Shown: positions 1 through 9,388, counted from the stretch's first letter. The stretch: DNA of 25,562 nt from Obelidium mucronatum (GCA_025765595.1 JAIVFH010000345.1:1-25562), one strand, 5' to 3'. The notes: generated by a model from the letters alone, not told the origin. Program-made: numbers and translations.

Positions 1-587
1 AGATGATGATGATGCCGTTGGGCTTGCAGGAACATCGCCTCTTTCTGACATTGAATACTTCGACTTCGATCGACAAGACTGGGAATCTATGGGGGTTTCG
101 AAAGAGAATTGACTTAAACTAAGGCTCCAATTGCACCATCTTCAGCCAGAATCGAATGTGCTCAAAAAACCGAAAAACGAATCACACCGAAGAATCATTC
201 TCACGAAGTTCCCAATCGTTGCAAGGAGAGGCTTCACATCGTGGCGATTCTATTGCTGGAACGGAACGACATGCATTATGTCAGTATTTTCAGCGGGAAT
301 ATGTGAGGCAAAAGGACCGTGTCAGAAACATTTGTGTATGATTTGTGGGAGTGCTAATCATGGTCGCTTGTGACTGTTCACGTCCAAGCTCCCTTGACGC
401 TACTCAAAAGTATTGCCGCGACTGGTGATTTTCTTTTTCAATTTTTAGTTTCTTGCTGATCGATAAATCAGGAAATTGCGCTGAATGTGATGTTTGGCAG
501 TGCTCATTCTACCACAAGTGTTTGCGATGTAATTCGCGAAGTCATGGGGCCTTGGATTGCACATTAGAATACTGCAACAACTTATGA
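1..587 (+). pseudogene. Zinc-finger family copy A, broken (5' end outside window)
   Basis: This is a decayed member of the local paired zinc-finger family and is cut by the window edge. An open frame from base 2 (acidic, D-D-D-D-A-V) stops at 111-113. The Ser-rich middle continues in another frame from about 156 and reaches the type-A module start A-L-C-Q-Y-F-Q-R near 290. The rest of the module (K-G-P-C-Q-K-H-L-C-M-I-C) reads in a different frame to about 366. It then returns to the earlier frame for C-D-C...Y-C-R-D-W at 369-425. The family's TG^GT donor is present at 423-426. The second exon (N-C-A-E-C...H-K-C-L-R-C...S-H-G) runs 474-587 but needs one base fewer after the acceptor at 470-471. 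At least three or four indels are required, so it is called a pseudogene. Sequencing error is the alternative. Confidence 0.75.
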
Positions 588-639
588 ATATTGATACTTT
601 GATACGATAGAGAATGATGTTAAATTCAATTAATTTTAG

Positions 640-1594
640 ATGTCACGCAATGGCGTCTCACTTGACTCCGTCGCTGCCCAAATGCACCAAATGTATTCAC
701 GGATACTGTTTCTTGAAGTATTTGCGTCAGAACAGGCATCGGCTGTGTGTAGTTTGCAGCAAGAGGTTGAGCTTCTCAAGAGATTAAACACCAGTCGCTA
801 CAACGTTGGGAGCACAGAAGATATGACAGTTCCATCAACCCAGCTTAAGCAAGAAAGCAGTGCCAGCATCGATTGTGACCCTTTGCTCACAAACATCAAG
901 GTTCCCGTTGCACTTCCTTCCCCACAACCAAAACCACCAGCAACAACTCCCACTTCTGATACTATTGCATCACAAAATGCGAATATTTATTCTACCCCAC
1001 AATCTACTTATGTTTCAGCCTTGTCTTCAGTAATACAAACTTCCACTCCTCTGATGGGGTCGCCAACAAAAGGTTGGGATCCTGCTATGTATTATCATCC
1101 GACAAACAATGACGAAATCGAAGTTTCCCTGGATGACGAAATCAATGTTTCCTTGGAAACGATGTCCAACAACAACAATGATGACGTGGACAGCACCGCC
1201 TCAGATGAATCCATAAAATCGCGTACAATTTCATCGAAGCACATTCAATTGGATAATAGGGGCCGTCCAATTCTGTGCAAACCCTTTCAATTATTTAAGT
1301 GTGTAAAGGAAAACTGTGGCTTGCCACATTCATGTTTTCAGTGTGGACAAAGACATGCAACGCGATTTTGCAAATGCAAAGTTACTGGCGGACGGAATGC
1401 GAAAGATTATTGTATGAATTGGTGAGGAATGAAACTCTGTCGATGTGTTTCATGCTCAACTCATTTATCAAAACGATTCTTGCAGGGTAATCAATGGCAA
1501 ATGCACAAAACCAGGGTGTAGAAAGGTTCGAGTTCATCAATGCTGGAAGTGTCGCTCAAAGGCGCATGGATATCTGCAGTGCTCTGATTTGTGA
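640..1594 (+). CDS. Paired zinc-finger family protein, copy B
   Basis: Exons 640-1421 and 1486-1594 encode 296 residues; the 64-nt intron splits the Trp codon as TG^G. I do not recognise a named family. Residues about 8-45 form a short coiled coil (M-Y-S-R-I-L-F-L-E). The middle is Ser/Thr/Pro/Asn-rich and acidic. The type-A module near the end of exon 1 reads C-x7-C-x4-C-x3-H-x-C-x2-C-x3-H-x4-C and ends Y-C-M-N-W. Exon 2 encodes a type-B module in which the usual N-C-G start is replaced by V-I-N-G-K-C, followed by H-Q-C-W-K-C and A-H-G-Y-L-Q-C. Zinc binding is inferred from Cys/His spacing; nucleic-acid binding is a further inference from CCCH and CCHC fingers in general. It is closest to copy C (shared S-L-D, Y-S-R-I and H-G-Y-L-Q-C), so the two look like a recent tandem duplicate. 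Confidence 0.8.
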
Positions 1595-1602
1595 TGCGTA
1601 AG

Positions 1603-1608
1603 AATAAA
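1603..1608 (+). terminator. AATAAA polyadenylation-like signal of copy B
   Basis: An AATAAA lies 8 bp after the stop of copy B and 21 bp before the ATG of copy C. The 3' end signal of one gene therefore sits in the leader of the next. Confidence 0.5.
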
Positions 1609-1629
1609 TAGCAAACATTTTCAAGATCG

Positions 1630-2602
1630 ATGATCACTGCCAGCGCTACCAACCTATCTTTGGATACTCTCTCATCCCAGATGAACTACATGTATTCTCG
1701 AATAATTCAGTTGGAGATTGTGGTTTGCGATCAAGCGGCTGTAATCACTGGACTTAAAAACAAACTTGATCATCATCTGGATTCAAAACATTCACAAGTC
1801 GACCCGTCACTCAACCCTCCAACTCCAGCAACCACCAACTCGGAGTCTGGGTCTGGGCCTCTAAGACTAAGAGATCCGCAAGTTGGGAAAGACCCGAAGC
1901 CTAACCTTCAACCAAAGATCACCGCCTCTATCAAAATTCCTTTCCAATGTCTACCGCCTAATTCCAGAATCACATCAGACGCGATCATTGATACTCTTCC
2001 GTCTTCAACCGCCGATATTTCTAGCGGGCAGCCCCAACTCATTTCGACTATGAATGCGAAAAAGGGACGAGAACTTCCAGTAGACCGCATTGATCTTGTT
2101 AGCGATGGAGAGGATCATGTGAAGCGTATAAAGCTTGAAAAAAGTTGGCCGACGGCGAATATCATTCGTGATGAGATCAGCAACCCTGAATCTCGTGATC
2201 TTAACGATTCTCCTGACATCGGAGTGTATTCGCCGGATCACATTCACAGATATGAGTCTGGAACTCCGATTTTCTGCAAGTCATATCAATTGCAAAAATG
2301 CAAAAACAAGAGCTGTGTTGATCCACATTATTGTCTGTTGTGTGGGAGGGATCATCAAACTAGATTTTGCAATCAGAAAGTGCCTGGAGGATTCATAGCA
2401 AGTACTTTTTGCATTAAATGGTAAGAATATTGGAGCCTGTTCAAAGTGCTGCTAAAAACAAATGCCCAGGACAATCGAGGGCATGTGCATATGCCAGGAA
2501 GCATGTCAGAAGCGTCTGAAGAAGCACATTTGCCTGGCTTGTCATTCTTCCAAGCATGGATATCTTCAATGCCCGACTTTGGGGTATTCTACGTCTTTCT
2601 AA
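1630..2602 (+). CDS. Paired zinc-finger family protein, copy C
   Basis: Exons 1630-2420 and 2470-2602 (49-nt intron in the Trp codon, TG^G) encode 307 residues. The N-terminal coiled coil reads M-Y-S-R-I-I-Q-L-E, followed by a Pro/Ser-rich linker and a basic patch near residue 160 (H-V-K-R-I-K-L-E-K). The type-A module is C-x7-C-x4-C-x3-H-x-C-x2-C-x3-H-x4-C and ends F-C-I-K-W. Exon 2 gives T-I-E-G-M-C, then K-K-H-I-C-L-A-C and K-H-G-Y-L-Q-C. The acceptor was chosen because it yields W-T-I-E-G, matching W-V-I-N-G at the same place in copy B. The leading Cys of the type-B module is missing in both. The gene starts only 35 bp after the stop of copy B and ends 57 bp from the convergent MFS gene. 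Confidence 0.8.
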
Positions 2603-2615
2603 CGCAAGATTCCCC

Positions 2616-2621
2616 AATAAA
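2616..2621 (+). terminator. AATAAA polyadenylation-like signal of copy C
   Basis: An AATAAA lies 13 bp after the stop of copy C, within the 57-bp convergent gap to the MFS transporter. Confidence 0.5.
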
Positions 2622-2659
2622 TGTATGACTTAAATCATTGAAGTTACGCCATCATCTGT

Positions 2660-4818
2660 TCACAATTTTAATTCACGTGTCATTTCATCGACAGCGTTTT
2701 CCAATCCTTCTAACTTGTCCACATTTGCTTCCATCCATCGATGCAATGAAGTATCCAATCCAGCCGCCTCGAAATCTCCTTCACGTTCCTCATTGTAAAA
2801 CGCGGCCGCCGAAAAAGACATTGAGGTTCTTCGAGTATAGCGACTTCGCAAACTAATCGACGAGGTAGCACCGCGAAGACTACCCCTCTGTCGAATACTC
2901 CGAAACGTTCGTATGCTTTGTGCATCTTCCGCAGCTTCAATCCTAAATATGTCTTCCTCCACGACATCAGTACCAGGCATAACGGGTCGATTTGCAGGAT
3001 GAGGCAGAAAGGGTTGGTCCTCTTCTGTTTGCTCGGCACTTTCCACAATCCCAACAAGTTCGCGACTCTTAAGATATGCCGACAAAAAGAGCGCCATTGC
3101 CCAGAAACTTGCTTGAACAAAGAACATGTATTCCGGTTTGTTTATGGAAACTAATCCACGGTAGACAAATGGGATAAACACTTCGGATATCAGGCTTGTA
3201 CCGTATTGAAGAAGTCCAAATGCAGCAAATAGAGATCCTTGTGAAGATTCTGGAACGGACCGGGAGGATATACCACGAATAGTAGGACCGGCTATAGAGC
3301 CCCCAGTATAAAATAGCATTAAGGGGTAGAACATCCATCCTTCAGACGCGAGGCCATGACATATAAGACCAAAACAAAACATAAAATAACCGTATCGGAT
3401 GATTCCAAGCTCACATCGCGTCTTTACAACAAGGTTGCTCGCCTTTCCGATACTTCTCAGTAAGGCTGGGAGCACCAAGCTCAAGTAAAAGAGTCTGCAA
3501 AAAGACTTTGCCATTGAGTAGACACCGTAATCGTAGGCATCCCAACCAAACTATTTTAACTCATTAGTTTGGCATCATGTAGGTCAAGTGCATACCCGTT
3601 GTGCAGGATACAGGAAAAACGAAAACTCATATCCAGCAGCTGCCATTCCGCTTAACGCCTGAACTAAAGCCAGGATAAGAAGCGAATTACCCCTCCCGGG
3701 TGTCGATAGAATATCCAGAGAGCCAGCCCATGACTTGAGAAAATGATTCCAAAGAAGAGGCGCAATTGGCTCATCAATAATTGCTTCTATATTACTGCTT
3801 GAGCTTCTGCTTGGTCTCCGGTTTGTGGATGGAGCTAGAGGTCCATTCGTCTGCTTCAGTGTCTCTGGAAGTACAAAGTAGAAATACAGCAGAGCCATAA
3901 CATCCAAAGAAAGAGTTATAATATAGACAGTGATTAATCCCGTTTTCTGAAGATGTATGTGGGTTAAGAGATATGTGAAAGGAAATAAAGGAACTCATAC
4001 CCTGTAAAGCATACCACCCAAAAACGGACCCAACGTAAAAGCAATAAATGAAACGACATCCATTATTAAAAGCGTCTGTGTTCTATTGGCTGGAGTACTT
4101 GTGTCTGCAATAAACGCGTATCCCGCCATCATCAACACCCCATATCCACCCATGAACCCTTGAATCAAGTTTGAAACAACCAGAAGCCATAAACTCATAT
4201 CCGCGAATGCAACTCCGAGAACAAAAATGGAATCCAGGATAGCGGCTAGAATCGGAACTATAACCATCGTTCTCCTACCAAGCCGATCCACAAGTCGACC
4301 CATCAGCGGAAGTAACAAAAACGCTGGTACAGAAGAAACGAGGCCAATGATTTGGGACCAAGCTGCAGTTTGGGATACCACTTTGTTTCTGCTTGCGCAT
4401 GTCTTGTAGTCCGGCAATCCGTTCCCAGACTCCGAAAAGAGTAGCGTTTGATTCAAGAAGTAGTTTCTCCCGTATTCGAGATTGTGGGCCGTATTCACTT
4501 GGTTTCTGATAACTCCAGCTTTGGCCAAGCACCCGCTGCTCGAGCGTCATCACTATCGCCAAGCTGTTTGCACACAGTCAGAATCAGAAACTGAGAAAAT
4601 GCGGATCCGCCCATCGAAGCGCCCAGTTGGTGAATAAACATTGGCGGAATAATCAAGAACGGCGACTTCTTGAAGTTTTCCCAGATTGAATTTGGGTTGA
4701 CATGATTGAGCTCTTGGTTTCCGGAAGAAGCTTCGCTTTGGTCGGATTCAATGTCAAATTCTAGGGGCGTTTCGCTGGGGTTGTCCCTTTGCGGTGTTTC
4801 TGGAGGAGACCGAAGCAT
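2660..4818 (-). CDS. Major facilitator superfamily transporter (possible frame break near 4565)
   Basis: This is a polytopic membrane transporter read from 4818 down to 2660. Supported exons are 4818 to about 4001 (with a break), 3946-3596 and 3550-2660, joined by 54- and 45-nt GT-AG introns. A polar N-terminal tail is followed by hydrophobic segments. The MFS loop motif reads G-R-L-V-D-R-L-G-R-R, and after the first six helices comes Y-F-V-L-P-E-T-L. A cytosolic loop is rich in Ser and Arg. After the last helices there is a tail of about 110 residues with S-I-R-T-F-R-S-I-R. Substrate is unknown; resemblance to fungal SLC46-like drug/solute MFS proteins is only suggestive. Near 4550-4590 the frame changes without a clear intron: either a 38-nt intron (donor GTGCAA) or a one-base indel in the first extracytoplasmic loop. 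Length is about 670 residues, long for the family because of the tails. Confidence 0.85.
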
Positions 4819-5142
4819 TCGCCACTTGTTTTTAAATTTAATTTCAGATTCTCTTACCTCGGTCTAGACTCGGTCCAAACAGTCTTACGCTCATTCGCTA
4901 ATTAAGTTAGAACGCGGTGCCGATAGGCATTCTTTGTTGCCGCACCTTGGCATAGCCTGGAATAGCATGATTCGTGGTGCAAAACACAAATCTAAAAATT
5001 GTAAGTTGAACGATTTTAGTCGGTCTTAGTGTTGTTTGGATTGGTATATACTTTGTATTGCGATATTTAGTACACGTCGTGATTGTTATCTATTCTTCTC
5101 GGGAATTCTTCGGCAAACCGCTGCCTAAAAACGAGGGCATAT
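4819..5142. other. Intergenic region, divergent promoter space
   Basis: This lies between the MFS start (minus) and the vestige upstream of copy D. It is AT-rich, with a TATATA stretch near 5047. No open frame here shows family features, and I see no RNA gene. Confidence 0.4.
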
Positions 5143-5218
5143 TGCAACGAGTGCGTATTGGAGCTACCGCAATGCTTGTATAAAGTGTTTATAGGTGGGT
5201 CATGGCACGTTTCAATGG
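5143..5218 (+). pseudogene. Vestige of a zinc-finger family type-B module
   Basis: This short remnant has no usable frame. One frame starts C-N-E-C at 5143, like the N-C-G-x-C of type-B modules. Another frame from 5177 reads C-I-K-C, a stop, then V-G-H-G-T-F-Q-W. Copy E has C-I-K-C-K-E-P-G-H-G-S-F-E-C at the matching place, and the DNA also matches (TGTATAAAGTG in both, then a spacer and GGYCATGG). The last Cys is Trp. It lies 21 bp before the ATG of copy D, the same tight spacing seen between live copies, so it looks like the tail end of a lost tandem copy. Confidence 0.5.
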
Positions 5219-5239
5219 AGAAATAATAAAGAATAATAA

Positions 5240-6177
5240 ATGGCTCTACCGCCCCTCGACGAATCCCCAGAAGTAATGCGCATTCTGCAACTTCGAATTA
5301 TCGAATTAGAAGCAGCTTTCGTGTCTTTGACGGATCGGATCGATCGTTTGACTGCCGAAGACTCTCGTCAGGACAGCATCCAACTTCTTCAAACCCCTCC
5401 TACTTCAATCAGCAAGCAGCTATCTGCTGGTTCTGGCCATATACCTAGCTTCGGGAAGCCTTATGCTCAAAGCCAAAGCCCTGTCCTTCAACAACACCAT
5501 AAACATCAGCATCAATCTCAACCCCATCATTCGGTCCACATGGATCGAATGTCCTTAATCGATTCAGCAACATCATCGAGCGACCCCTTGTACGCTTCCT
5601 CGCCACTTGGAACAACACGAAAGAGAGATCGGTCACCAGACACCAACGCGAACCAAGCACAACCAGGAAACCGCCATTTGGACAACTTCAAGAAACGTGA
5701 TTATTCTCCTTCGGCTTCCAGCTCTAGATCAAGTGATCTGACTCCATCCAATGCGCCAAGAGCAGATCGCGTCAACCCAAGCCCATCGGCGCGAGTCTCA
5801 GCGTCTGGAAGCAACCGAATGATGAAACCAGCTCAGATTTGTTACACGTACAACTTGAATCTTACATGCAGACCGAATTGCCCGCACCGCCATGAGTGCT
5901 TGATTTGTTCTGGATCGCATCAAATGACTGCAAATCCAGGTAGCGGTAATTGTCCACAAATGAACGAGTTTACCAAAAGTTGCTGTCCATTGTGGTATGT
6001 TTGTAAACTTTGATTTCGCAGACTCACCCAATGAATACATAATGAAAATTTTCCTACTTATTTTGTTGCAGGAATTGCGGAAGCAAGTTGACACACCCGA
6101 AGCAGTGTCCCTTGAGGCATTCCATTTGTGTACGATGCAAATCAGAGGCACATGCTGCCTATGAATGCCCAAAATGA
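5240..6177 (+). CDS. Paired zinc-finger family protein, copy D
   Basis: Exons 5240-5994 and 6072-6177 (77-nt intron, TG^G) encode 286 residues. Residues 10-40 form the coiled coil (R-I-L-Q-L-R-I-I-E-L-E). The middle is rich in Gln, His and Ser with a basic cluster R-K-R-D-R-S-P that could be a nuclear localisation signal. The type-A module reads C-x8-C-x3-C-x3-H-x-C-x2-C-x3-H and then has a longer Gly/Asn/Pro loop before its last Cys; it ends C-C-P-L-W. The type-B module begins N-C-G-S-K, so the usual second Cys is Lys, and ends C-V-R-C...A-H-A-A-Y-E-C. Zinc binding of the first type-B finger may be weakened. Vestiges of other copies flank this gene on both sides. Confidence 0.82.
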
Positions 6178-6564
6178 AGTCAAAACCACGAAACAGCAGC
6201 CACCTCTATTTTTATTCATTTTTAGAATTTTGAAGCAAAGGATTCGTGTATTGGAATCGGCATATAGGTTATCTGATTAGGTGCCATCACCTTTATCGAG
6301 TAGTAGGGTGTTGTAATTCCTAGGTGTAATTAGAACGCAAATAAAAATGCAACGAAAAAGAGAATTGCAATGACAACGGTTTGTCGTGTTTTTGAAGGCG
6401 TTTGTGAGGAACGTTATTGTGCAGCAAAACAGAGGATTAGTGCACCTTTACCTTCCTTTGAATATTTCCCTCGAAAACTACCGTAAACTTGGGAGTTCTA
6501 TTACAAGATAGGTGATGATAATCACAGATAATCACACGCGAATTCTAATTGGAAGGCAAACTAT
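6178..6564. other. Region between copy D and the transposon
   Basis: Apart from the vestigial family copy listed separately and an AATAAA at 6340-6345, I see no gene. The sequence is AT-rich and has stops in all frames. Confidence 0.4.
6224..6432 (+). pseudogene. Vestigial zinc-finger family copy downstream of copy D
   Basis: Two remnants are in family order. At 6224-6277 one frame reads R-I-L-K-Q-R-I-R-V-L-E-S-A-Y then L-S-D and a stop. Copy D has R-I-L-Q-L-R-I-I-E-L-E-A-A-F then L-T-D at its coiled coil. At 6382-6432 another frame reads C-R-V-F-E-G-V-C-E-E-R-Y-C-A-A-K-Q, which fits the CCCH half of a type-A module with the final His changed to Gln. No CCHC knuckle or second exon is visible. 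The coil remnant starts 46 bp after the stop of copy D, consistent with the tandem spacing. Confidence 0.42.
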
Positions 6565-6579
6565 TAGAGAGGTTTCGCA
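6565..6579 (+). repeat. Left terminal inverted repeat of the transposon
   Basis: TAGAGAGGTTTCGCA is identical over 15 bp to the reverse complement of 8163-8177. The flanking base triplet is TAT. Confidence 0.8.
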
Positions 6580-6591
6580 GTCGACAAATTT

Positions 6592-6612
6592 CATTTTTCA
6601 TTTTTCATTTTT
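6592..6612 (+). repeat. Three tandem copies of CATTTTT
   Basis: Three perfect 7-bp units lie in the subterminal region of the transposon, between the left terminal repeat and the Myb/SANT start codon. A related CATTTTT occurs near the right end, in the transposase start region. Confidence 0.7.
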
Positions 6613-6638
6613 CGTGTTAGTGGTGGCCACAAAGAAAA

Positions 6639-7624
6639 ATGCCCAACAAAATTTGCAATAAAAAAAAATCACAAAGAAAAAAAAATAGTGTTAGCGGGAT
6701 GAACAACGCAGAGCCCGCCAACACAACCACAACCCGCAAGCGCCAGATTGAAGTCATTTCTGATGACGACAACCAGGAGGTACAAGTTACGAAGTCAAGG
6801 AAGGCTGCATTCCGCTTCAACGTCCGAATCGACAATGCTCTGTTGAAGGAGATTATCAACGTCGAGCCTTACCGTGCAGGACATGGACGTACAGAAGAGG
6901 CATGGGACAGAGTGGCAGGTAACGTGAATTTGGTGTGTGAGTTTGCCACTTCGGAATTGAAGGCAACGGGAAAGAACTGCGCACACCGGTTCAAAGAACT
7001 CATGAAGAAGTTCAAAGCCGATGAAATGGAGTCACTGAGAGCGTCGGGAACTGAGGAAGAGTATGATGAGCGTGAACAGCTGTTGACGGACCTCAGGGAA
7101 ATGGTTTGGAATGCTGTTGTTGTTTAATTTATGTTGCGTATCTACTACAACAACCATTAATATTATTATTATTACAGATTCAGGAAGTTGAAGATGAAAA
7201 AGCAGAGAAGAAGGGAAAGAAAGAGAAGGATACAGAAAAGAGGGAAGCGAATGGAGCTAAAATCCGAGAGGCAGCAATCCTACGGCTGAAAGACAAGAAA
7301 ACCCCTCGAAAAAAAAGCCTTGATGAAACTGACGAGAATACTGAGCCGCCATCGTCATCCTCTCGTGCCCCATCATCTGCAAAGACGATGGCCTCAATGG
7401 AGTCCACTGCCAGAAGTCTGTTTGACGCCTTTCAAGAAGATAGACACGCCGACAAGGAATCTTCTATGGAGGAACGAAGATTGCGAGCAAGGGAACTGGA
7501 TCTACAGAGTCGTAAGCTTGAATTGGAGGAGGCCAGGTTGGAATTGGACAAACTTCGCCAGCAACAGCAAGACCAATTGATCAGCGTGCTCCTTTTGCAG
7601 CATAAGCGTCTGCGTATTGAGTAA
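6639..7624 (+). CDS. Myb/SANT-like DNA-binding protein of the Harbinger element
   Basis: Exons 6639-7103 and 7178-7624 encode 303 residues (74-nt intron, phase 0, between R-E-M and I-Q-E-V). Residues 58-155 form a Myb/SANT-like domain with A-W-D-R-V-A at 88-93 and C-A-H-R-F-K-E at 114-120. An acidic patch precedes it (S-D-D-D-N). A Lys/Glu-rich region and a coiled coil of E-L-D-L-Q-S and L-R-Q-Q-Q type follow it. In Harbinger elements such proteins bring the transposase to the ends; that role is from family knowledge. The last 14 or so codons are antisense to the truncated transposase, so the C-terminus looks chimeric. A Met at 6699 is an alternative start. Confidence 0.72.
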
Positions 7625-8117
7625 GAGTTTCCTCTCCTATTCTGTGTGTATCCCAAATAAGTAAGTGTTTGAAGCGATCATACACTAAGTATAACACTTC
7701 ATTAAATAACATGCTTAGTGCACTTCTGCTGCGACCAAACTGAAGACACAGATCACCAAGCCGTGACGGGTAAGCCATGCGACGCAGTAAGATTAAAACA
7801 CCCTCCAAAGCCAAGCATTTATGGCGTTCCGACGTGATGATTACATCTGGTAATCTTAATTCTACAACCAATGCTTGGATGTGTAGTTTATCAAAGCGAA
7901 AGAGGTACATGCACGTAGCGGAGTCCAGCCTGTCAAAGTCAAAGCGAGCGTCTGGAATTTGAATTGCTTTTGTGTTCATAACTGACTGTGAGCACTGTAG
8001 AAGAAACGCTGATAGTAGGAGGATTTGTTGGCGCTTTCGCTTGCGTTTTCTGATGTTGTTGTCAGTGTAGTAGTATTTATTCATTTTTGGTGATAGCGAA
8101 CACAAAAATGCCACCAA
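7581..8117 (-). pseudogene. Truncated Harbinger transposase, N-terminal part only
   Basis: This 178-residue frame matches the N-terminal region of fungal Harbinger/DDE_Tnp_4 transposases. It shows L-F-R-F-D-K-L, then C-L-A-L-E-G-V-L-I-L-L-R-R-M-A-Y-P, then F-G-R-S-R-S-A-L-S and F-N-E-V-L, ending Y-A-D-A-Y-A-A-K-G-A. In intact relatives this last motif leads directly into the first catalytic Asp region, but here the frame stops after one more residue. No catalytic Asp/Glu block follows. The break lies inside the 3' end of the convergent Myb/SANT gene, which points to an internal deletion rather than point decay. Confidence 0.72.
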
Positions 8118-8162
8118 AAATATTTGTGGCCATCGACAAAAATCTCACAAACATTTATTGTT

Positions 8163-8177
8163 TGCGAAACCTCTCTA
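8163..8177 (-). repeat. Right terminal inverted repeat of the transposon
   Basis: This is a perfect reverse complement of the left end. The copy E start codon follows 20 bp later. Confidence 0.8.
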
Positions 8178-8197
8178 TTATCTAAATTCTTGTTTTA

Positions 8198-9361
8198 ATG
8201 ACGTCGACGACACCGCCAACAATCTATGACATTCACCGCCAAGTTGTGAATCTTGAAGAACGGCTAAGGACTCAATTCATGAAATTGGAGGAGCTGTCGA
8301 AGCATGAAAGAGAGACCTTCGGTAGATGTACATGACCCTGCCACCACGACACACAATCGTCTGAAGTTGCTGGATTCATCTAATAGAGTTTCAGAAAAAC
8401 AGTCGTTATTATCGTCGGACTCTTCGGGCAGTTTGGATGAAAGTCAATCAACCTGTAGCACAAACCTGTCAGAAAACGAAAACTCGTCCCATAAACGTCA
8501 GGCTCCTGAACTTTCTCGAAATATGTCTCCTAGTTTTTTACCGTCATCCATTCGAATGGATGAACCACGCGTATCAAATGAATCACGTACTCAAAAAGTA
8601 CAAAGGCGTTCTGAAATTGAAAATGAAGAATTTCGAGAGAAAAGGCAGATGAAGCGCGCCAGGGTTACCCGTAGCGAGTCGCCAGTTTCACGACCAAGCT
8701 TCCGCACGTTTCTTCCCATATGTCGGGAATATAACTTTAAAACTTCTTGTGAAAGCCCCTTTTGCCCAAGACGACACTGCTGCTGTATTTGCGGCTCTGA
8801 CCATACAATCAAGAGCTGTCCCAATGGGAATTTCACGTGGAGGTCGTTCTGCACCTTGTGGTAATATCTTGTCAACTATACTTTTTTCGGCTCTTACCAA
8901 TTTCACCATAGGAACTGTTCAGGTTCTTGTAAACCAAACTGTCCCTTTGATCACCTGTGTTTGCATTGTAAAAGCGACGATCATGGATCATGTGCCTGTC
9001 CGAATTTGACTAAGCCGACAGCTCATCGCCAGATTCACACTTGTTTTGATTTCAACTTTAGAACGTGTGGCGGGAATAATTGTCCTCGTAAACATGGGTG
9101 TTTGATTTGCAGTGATCCTAAGCACAACATTCGCTCGTGTCCCTACAACGATTTTACGTGGAAGGAATACTGCTCGCACTGGTATCATGGAATCATTCAT
9201 CTCGGTTCTTCCTTTTTATAACAGAGGACTTCTTGTTTAGGAATTGTGGGTCTTGCTCTGCTGGTCCAACGTGTAGATTCAGTCATCGCTGTATAAAGTG
9301 CAAGGAGCCTGGCCATGGGTCCTTTGAATGCAGCTTGAAAGGCATTCCTCGAAAGGCTTGA
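8198..9361 (+). CDS. Paired zinc-finger family protein, copy E (two A-B units)
   Basis: Exons run from 8198 or 8304 to 8860, then 8912-9181 and 9241-9361. Both introns (51 and 59 nt) split a Trp codon as TG^G. From the Met at 8304 the protein has 315 residues. An upstream Met at 8198 opens the family coiled coil (I-H-R-Q-V-V-N-L-E-E-R-L) but is one base out of frame near 8285-8303. The middle is Ser-rich with a basic cluster R-Q-M-K-R-A-R-V. The finger order is A1 (C-x8-C-x4-C-x3-H...F-C-T-L-W), B1 (N-C-S-G-S-C...H-L-C-L-H-C), A2 (C-x7-C-x4-C-x3-H...Y-C-S-H-W) and B2 (N-C-G-S-C...H-R-C-I-K-C-K-E-P-G-H). Compared with B-D, the whole A-intron-B unit is doubled. The stop is 29 bp before zuotin. 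Confidence 0.82.
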
Positions 9362-9382
9362 CTCTTTTCTTTTTTTCTTCAC

Positions 9383-9388
9383 AATAAA
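9383..9388 (+). terminator. AATAAA polyadenylation-like signal of copy E
   Basis: The signal lies 21 bp after the copy E stop and 2 bp before the zuotin ATG. The 3' end of E therefore overlaps the zuotin leader or start. Confidence 0.45.

Larger units (their letters stand above)
6565..8177. mobile_element. Harbinger-type DNA transposon, internally deleted
   Basis: The element is bounded by a 15-bp perfect inverted repeat, TAGAGAGGTTTCGCA, at 6565-6579 and its reverse complement at 8163-8177. A second inverted pair, TGGCCACAAA, lies inside (6624-6633 and 8123-8132). The target duplication is ambiguous because the ends are palindromic: TA, or ATT if the repeat is read from the following A. Inside are a Myb/SANT-like gene on + and the N-terminal third of a DDE transposase on -, the two-gene convergent layout of Harbinger elements. 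The catalytic domain is missing, so the copy cannot move on its own. It sits between zinc-finger copies D and E and ends 20 bp before the ATG of E. Confidence 0.78.

Noticed and set aside
1630..2602. Copies B and C as one two-unit gene like copy E
   Set aside because: C has its own Met and coiled coil of the family type, and B has a stop and an AATAAA before it. Joint transcription remains possible.
640..9361. Zinc-finger copies as retrotransposon Gag remnants
   Set aside because: CCHC knuckles fit Gag, but there is no reverse transcriptase, integrase, protease or LTR nearby. Introns are present in every copy, which argues against retroposition.
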